From Neolewinella persica DSM 23188 (GTDB lineage: Bacteria > Bacteroidota > Bacteroidia > Chitinophagales > Saprospiraceae), in assembly GCF_000373105.1 (NCBI RefSeq), contig NZ_KB890425.1, positions 1 through 64,000 of the forward strand: a stretch of 64,000 bases of DNA, given 5' to 3'. The notes under the pieces are model-generated. The model did not search any database and was not told the origin of the DNA. It worked only from the letters and a program-made list of their open reading frames with translations. Each line of letters starts with the position of its first letter. Position 1 is the first letter of the stretch. Made by a program: the position numbers and the translations under genes. Shown piece by piece: positions 60,342 to 64,000 of the stretch.

Positions 60342-61244
60342 ATGGAAGAATCAAAGGTCCGCCAGAGTTGGTGGAAACGATTTAAGACAAATAGTAAGGA
60401 CGAATATCAGCTGGTGATTCGGGATGTGAAGAGCTATCGTGAGGTCAGCTCATACAATCTGACGCCGCTTAACATCTACGTCGCACTCTCCGCAGCCATT
60501 TTTCTGGTGGCGGTTTTGGTGTTCCTGATCATCGCTTATACGCCATTACGTCAATACATCCCCGGATACGGAGACATTGTACAGCGCCAGGAGATGAACG
60601 AAATGGAGAACATACTGGATGAGATGACTAAGCGCCTGGACGCCCAGAGCCTGTACATCGAAAACCTGAATAGAAACATTCACGGCGAGGTCATCACCAG
60701 TGCCGAAGCTGAAGCTGATACAACTTCAATTGACCCCCTCGATGCTGCTCCGGCACCCCTGTCTGAAGAAGAAGTTCGTTTGCGGCGGGAAATGGCCCTG
60801 GAGCGCGTTGGCCAAAGTAGCCGACAGGGTGGAAATTTGGCCCCTTCTCCCGGGAGTGCCGACGTTCCGTTGGCGCAGCTGTTTTTTGTTGTTCCGGTCA
60901 ACGGTGAAATAAGCGCCGGATATAACCCGGCCGAAAGCCACCTTGGTGTCGATATTCTGGCTCCTCAAAACACACCCATCAAGGCGGTCCGCGACGGGGT
61001 AGTCTTTATCAGTGAATTTACCAGCTCGAACGGCAATGTTATCGGCCTCCAGCACGACAATAACCTCGTTACTTTTTATAAGCACAATTCGCAGCTCCTG
61101 AAGAAGGTTGGCGACCGCGTCAAAGCAGGAGAAGCTATTGCCATCATCGGCAATACCGGTAAGCTGTCAACGGGCCCCCACCTGCATTTTGAGCTCTGGC
61201 ACGAGGGTAGTGTGGTAGACCCTACGGAGTACCTCAGGTTTTAA
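60342..61244 (+). CDS. M23-family metallopeptidase (LytM-like), membrane-anchored
   Basis: 300 residues. A cytoplasmic N-terminus of about 45 residues, one transmembrane helix (IYVALSAAIFLVAVLVFLII), a helical periplasmic linker, and a C-terminal LytM domain (about 195-300) with metal ligands His and Asp in SHLGVDILAP and the HxH of GPHLHFELWHEG, all intact. It should cut peptidoglycan cross-bridges or act in division or envelope assembly. Divergent from porW, sharing the promoter region. Confidence 0.92.
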   Translation: MEESKVRQSWWKRFKTNSKDEYQLVIRDVKSYREVSSYNLTPLNIYVALSAAIFLVAVLVFLIIAYTPLRQYIPGYGDIVQRQEMNEMENILDEMTKRLDAQSLYIENLNRNIHGEVITSAEAEADTTSIDPLDAAPAPLSEEEVRLRREMALERVGQSSRQGGNLAPSPGSADVPLAQLFFVVPVNGEISAGYNPAESHLGVDILAPQNTPIKAVRDGVVFISEFTSSNGNVIGLQHDNNLVTFYKHNSQLLKKVGDRVKAGEAIAIIGNTGKLSTGPHLHFELWHEGSVVDPTEYLRF

Positions 61245-61349
61245 CTGAGCCTTGTCTTAAGGAGAGCCCGCCCTGACGGCAAATTGTTTTGACCCGGCGA
61301 AGCCGGACAAAAAAATATCTGCGATTTGCTAAAACGGTAGCAGAACAGT

Positions 61350-62336
61350 TTATGAAGTTCGTACACTCTCCAGGTACCGTTTTCCAACATACCGGATAGT
61401 CTGCTCAACATCTCGATAGGCATTACCGGTAGCTTCTACGTAAGCTGTTCCGTCATATCGAAAGTCCGCCTGGACGTTTTGGTGACTTTCTCTGGTAATG
61501 ATCGGCTTGGTGCCGGCCAGCCCTGCCCGCAGCATTTCGATGGGCCAAAGCAGGCCTGATTGCCAGGCGGATACTTTCATCGATGGTGGCTTCGCACCAA
61601 TACTTTCGGCAATCTTACTCATGGCCTCCTGCCAACTCAGGTTAACGGCATTCAGAAGGAAGCGATCTCCGTCCTGGTCCCGGTCAAGGGCGGTCATCGC
61701 AGCTTCGGCCACATCACGCACATCAACGAAACCCGTAGTTCCGGTAGGGTAAAACCCGCGTTCACGGGCCGCCATTTGCCATAATTTCGGCGCATGGTCA
61801 TGCCCCCAATTTCCGGTGCCGAGCATATGGGTAGGATAAAGTACGGCTACTTCGAGGCCTTCGGCCTGGCCTCGCCAGATTTCCCGTTCTGCGGCGAACT
61901 TGCTTTCCGCATAACTGGTGTTGGGGCGCTCCTCCGGCCATCGATCCCTGAGGGTGACCAACGGCCCGCCGTCCCGCCGGTTCAACACCGCAACGGAACT
62001 CAAATGAATGACTTTCCTTACACCGGCTTCCAGGGCCATATTCACAACGTTAGCCGTGCCTTCGCCGTTGACCATTTGCATCTTGTCCCGATCCGCAGTC
62101 TGAAACGAAACGAAGGCCGCAGCGTGGATGATGGTGTCTACCCCATGGAAAGCCTCGAGCAGGCTCTCCGGGTCATTTACGTCTCCTTTTACCAGCGTAC
62201 AAACCTCACCCAGCGCGGCCAGGGCCCTGGTGTCGCTCTCCTCCCGGATCAATGCCCGAAAGGGCCGCCCGGTGGCCGCAAGTGCAGTAGTGAGGTGGCG
62301 ACCGAAATAGCCGGTGGCTCCGGTGATTAGCAACAT
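61350..62336 (-). CDS. NAD-dependent epimerase/dehydratase family protein
   Basis: 328 residues, extended SDR. NAD(P) site LLITGATGYFGRHLTTALAA, DTIIHAAAFVSFQT, VIHLSSVAVLN, and catalytic TSYAESKFAAE (Tyr and Lys of YxxxK), then VLYPTHMLGTGNWGHD. It resembles dihydroflavonol-4-reductase-like enzymes. Substrate unknown. Confidence 0.88.
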   Translation of the reverse strand: MLLITGATGYFGRHLTTALAATGRPFRALIREESDTRALAALGEVCTLVKGDVNDPESLLEAFHGVDTIIHAAAFVSFQTADRDKMQMVNGEGTANVVNMALEAGVRKVIHLSSVAVLNRRDGGPLVTLRDRWPEERPNTSYAESKFAAEREIWRGQAEGLEVAVLYPTHMLGTGNWGHDHAPKLWQMAARERGFYPTGTTGFVDVRDVAEAAMTALDRDQDGDRFLLNAVNLSWQEAMSKIAESIGAKPPSMKVSAWQSGLLWPIEMLRAGLAGTKPIITRESHQNVQADFRYDGTAYVEATGNAYRDVEQTIRYVGKRYLESVRTS

Positions 62337-62340
62337 AGTG

Positions 62341-62509
62341 AATTGGTGAGTTAGAGCGTTGGTGAGTCACTGAGTTGGTGAGTTACTGGGTTGCTACCAC
62401 GAGTACCACTCACTTCGCTGCGCTTGTTCGCCCAAGGTGAGTAAGCGTAGCGCCACGAACGGCACCTGCGGTAGCAACTCAGTGACTCACCAACTCGCGA
62501 ACTCACTTC
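62341..62509. repeat. Modular hairpin element, GTTGGTGAGTCACTGAGTTG arms, with shared core
   Basis: The 20 bp word named in the call (62359-62378) is exactly complementary to 62475-62494. The core has CTACCACGAGTACCACTCAC, TTCGCTGCGCTTGTTCGCCC, AAGGTGAGTAAGCGTAGCGC, and CACGAACGGCACCTGCGGTA then GC. CGCTGCGCTT pairs with AAGCGTAGCG. The right end overlaps the last codons of anmK. The best-preserved member of the family. Confidence 0.85.
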
Positions 62510-63669
62510 CCATGGTAAACGGCCCCATTCACCGTTGGTTGTAGTGCCCCGGTGGCGGAAGGGAGAGCATTGGGGATTCCCTGTATGCGCAGGAGCGCTG
62601 CCAGTGCGATGAGGGCGGCTTCTTTGAAGTCGGCAGTGACCGTGTCTGGAACGACAAAATCAAAAACTGGAGCTTCAGGGTTTTGTGTGGCACGGAGTTG
62701 GCCTGTCAGGAATTGGTTGTGGATGCCGCCTCCGGTGAGGAGAATGCGGATAGGATCCGCCTGGCTCTTTTTACCGTTTTCTGCACCTGCGGCCGCGCCC
62801 GTCCCGGAAGAGAATTGCGTAACCAGGTGCGCCAGATCATAAGCAATTTTTTTCGCCAGCCACCGGGTAAAAGTGTGAAGCAGATCCGCCGGGGCCACCG
62901 ATTTGTCATCAAGTAAGGGCCAGAGCGACTCCCGCACCCAGGCGTTGCCGAGCGATTTTGGATACGGCAATTGGTGGTAAGGCAGTGCAGCAATTTTTTG
63001 CGCGATCGCAGGTGCAGGGGATCCTTGAGCAGCAAGCTGTCCGCCCGCATCGTACTTCCTCCCCTCGCGGGCGGCAAGCCGGTCGAGGATTTGGCAGCAA
63101 CCGGTAATGTCTCCGGCTATATAATCGCCGTTTTCTTGTCGAAGGCTGAGGTTTGCGATGCCGCCGAGGTTCAGAAAACCTCCGTATTCCGGGAAGAGGT
63201 ACTTGTCCGCCAGCGGTGCCAGCGGGGCTCCCTGGCCACCGGCAGCTACGTCGCTGCTCCGCAATTCCGTCACCGTCGGTATCCCGAGATGCCTAGCGAT
63301 GGCAGCACCGTCGCCGATCTGAGTCGTAAACTTCTGGGAAGGATCGTGGAAAATAGTGTGTCCGTGGCTCCCGGCAAGCGTCGGCACATGCGCCGGATGC
63401 TTGTCCATAAATCTCTTCGCCCGCTGTCCGATCCAGTGGCCCAGATCGGCGTGCAGGCGCCACAGTTCGCGCCCCGGCAGGTGAGGGGCGGACCGTAGCC
63501 TTGCCTGCCAAGTTGGGGGGAAAGGGTCCGTTTCGGCGGCAAGGATTTCCCATTCAGGCACTAAGGGATCCTCCGAAATATCCAGACGGATACGGCAGAG
63601 GGCCAGGTCGAGCCCGTCCAGCGAGCTTCCTGACATCATCCCGAGTACAATGTGGTCTTGTACCGACAC
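62503..63669 (-). CDS. anmK: Anhydro-N-acetylmuramic acid kinase
   Basis: 388 residues, starting with GTG 63669. ATP-site IVLGMMSGSSLDGLDLALCR, GSHGHTIFHDPSQKFTTQIG, DGAAIARHLGIPTVTELRSS, APLAPLADKYLF, GGFLNLGGIANLSL, and ILLTGGGIHNQFL match the family. It phosphorylates 1,6-anhydroMurNAc during cell-wall recycling. Two copies of the dispersed GC-rich word lie in frame, encoding SPAPAIAQ and GTGAAAGAE, apparently as extra loop sequence. It starts 6 bp after the stop of the cytochrome gene. Confidence 0.93.
   Translation of the reverse strand: MSVQDHIVLGMMSGSSLDGLDLALCRIRLDISEDPLVPEWEILAAETDPFPPTWQARLRSAPHLPGRELWRLHADLGHWIGQRAKRFMDKHPAHVPTLAGSHGHTIFHDPSQKFTTQIGDGAAIARHLGIPTVTELRSSDVAAGGQGAPLAPLADKYLFPEYGGFLNLGGIANLSLRQENGDYIAGDITGCCQILDRLAAREGRKYDAGGQLAAQGSPAPAIAQKIAALPYHQLPYPKSLGNAWVRESLWPLLDDKSVAPADLLHTFTRWLAKKIAYDLAHLVTQFSSGTGAAAGAENGKKSQADPIRILLTGGGIHNQFLTGQLRATQNPEAPVFDFVVPDTVTADFKEAALIALAALLRIQGIPNALPSATGALQPTVNGAVYHGK
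62780..62800 (+). repeat. Dispersed GC-rich word, copy 15, inside anmK
   Basis: CTGCACCTGCGGCCGCGCCC preceded by T; identical to the consensus. In frame, encoding GAAAGAE on the minus strand. Confidence 0.75.
62999..63020 (-). repeat. Dispersed GC-rich word, copy 16, inside anmK
   Basis: Complement CCCTGCACCTGCGATCGCGC then A, preceded by C; here the centre is the HIP1-like octamer GCGATCGC. In frame, encoding SPAPAIAQ. Confidence 0.65.
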
Positions 63670-63675
63670 CCGGTT

Positions 63676-64000
63676 TTACTCTTTCTTAAGGGTCATGGTG
63701 TATTCCGCCATGGCTTTGATTTCATCATCGTCAAGGATGTCGCCAAATGCCGTCATTACGCCATTTTCACTACCGTTCTTGATCGCATTGATCCGGTATT
63801 CGAGGTCCTTGGTGCTTTCCTGAAGGTTTGCAGCACCGTTGGTGCCCATGTCGCCGTATAGACCATGACAGGCGATACAACGGACCTTCCAGATTTTCTT
63901 GACGTCGATTTCTTTCTTCGCAGGCTCCGCCTTAGTAACCTTCGGTGCTTCGCTTGGGGTGTCTTCACCTCCGCCACAAGCAAGCACGACGAGGGCAAGA
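63676..64000 (-). CDS. Cytochrome c lipoprotein (N-terminus outside window)
   Basis: About 108 residues visible; the start lies beyond the right edge. The frame opens LALVVLACGGGED, the end of a lipoprotein signal with lipobox VLAC. A Lys/Glu/Pro-rich linker follows, then a class I cytochrome c domain with haem site CIACHG (CxxCH) and a distal Met candidate in MTAFGDIL. Ends with EYTMTLKKE. A periplasmic, membrane-anchored electron carrier. Upstream of anmK with 6 bp between. Confidence 0.88.
   Translation of the reverse strand, partial: LALVVLACGGGEDTPSEAPKVTKAEPAKKEIDVKKIWKVRCIACHGLYGDMGTNGAANLQESTKDLEYRINAIKNGSENGVMTAFGDILDDDEIKAMAEYTMTLKKE

Overview
The window looks like chromosomal DNA of a Bacteroidota bacterium, most likely a marine Saprospiria (Lewinella-like) lineage. 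The taxon is inferred from gene content: a type IX secretion (T9SS) sorting domain, a SprE/PorW-type lipoprotein, a Bat aerotolerance operon, futalosine-pathway menaquinone synthesis (mqnC), an Lgt of Bacteroidota type, start sites without clear Shine-Dalgarno sequences and TAnnTTTG-like -7 boxes. Most genes are moderately GC-rich. A LamG/T9SS gene (19.4-20.7 kb) and a small island (52.8-55.4 kb) are visibly AT-richer. I saw no rRNA, tRNA, CRISPR array or complete insertion sequence.

Layout. 0-6.5 kb: partial secreted repeat protein, two tandem ssb genes, nadC divergent from recG, a prohibitin-like protein. 6.5-16.3 kb: Tat-exported phosphoesterase, yidD, secreted thioredoxin-fold protein, lgt, small membrane protein, purQ, a GMC oxidoreductase, a membrane protein of unknown function, a nucleotidyltransferase. 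16.5-26.5 kb: sulfurtransferase, DUF302 lipoprotein, YiaA/B protein, LamG/T9SS protein, mqnC, rsmI-like methyltransferase, SDR, a second GMC oxidoreductase, two small genes. 26.5-34 kb: fatty acid beta-oxidation pair (thiolase and fused hydroxyacyl-CoA dehydrogenase/enoyl-CoA hydratase), trmB, nadB, a Crp/Fnr regulator. 34-44 kb: coiled-coil/helix-hairpin-helix membrane protein, alanine dehydrogenase, tsaE, patatin with outer-membrane barrel, M42 peptidase, mscL, a polytopic membrane protein. 44.3-52.3 kb: bat operon on the minus strand (thioredoxin/TPR gene, BatI-like, batA, unknown gene, batB, batC, batD). 52.5-55.4 kb: accessory island with a MITE-like structured element, a Coq4-like protein, an orphan RHS tip with a metalloprotease-like end, a lipoprotein directly after it and a small membrane protein. 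55.5-64 kb: lytic transglycosylase, SprE/PorW, M23 peptidase, NAD-dependent epimerase, anmK and a cytochrome c lipoprotein cut by the window edge.

The most unusual content is between and inside the genes. (1) About sixteen copies of a 19-21 bp GC-rich word (consensus CTGCACCTGCGGCCGCGCC) are scattered in both orientations, in intergenic DNA and in frame within genes. (2) A modular family of long imperfect hairpins fills many intergenic gaps. Its arms are built from simple words that differ from locus to locus yet stay complementary within a locus, and several share a conserved core of about 70 bp ending in GGCACCTGCGGTAGC. That ending shares GCACCTGCGG with the first repeat, so the two may be related. 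(3) Three identical 16 bp palindromes (TTAGCGAAAATTCGCT) lie upstream of the beta-oxidation gene, the SDR gene and the YiaA/B gene and look like operators of one regulon. (4) Two further palindromes are bracketed by 14-15 bp direct repeats resembling target-site duplications.

All functional calls are from reading the sequence by eye. No database search, folding program or alignment tool was run.
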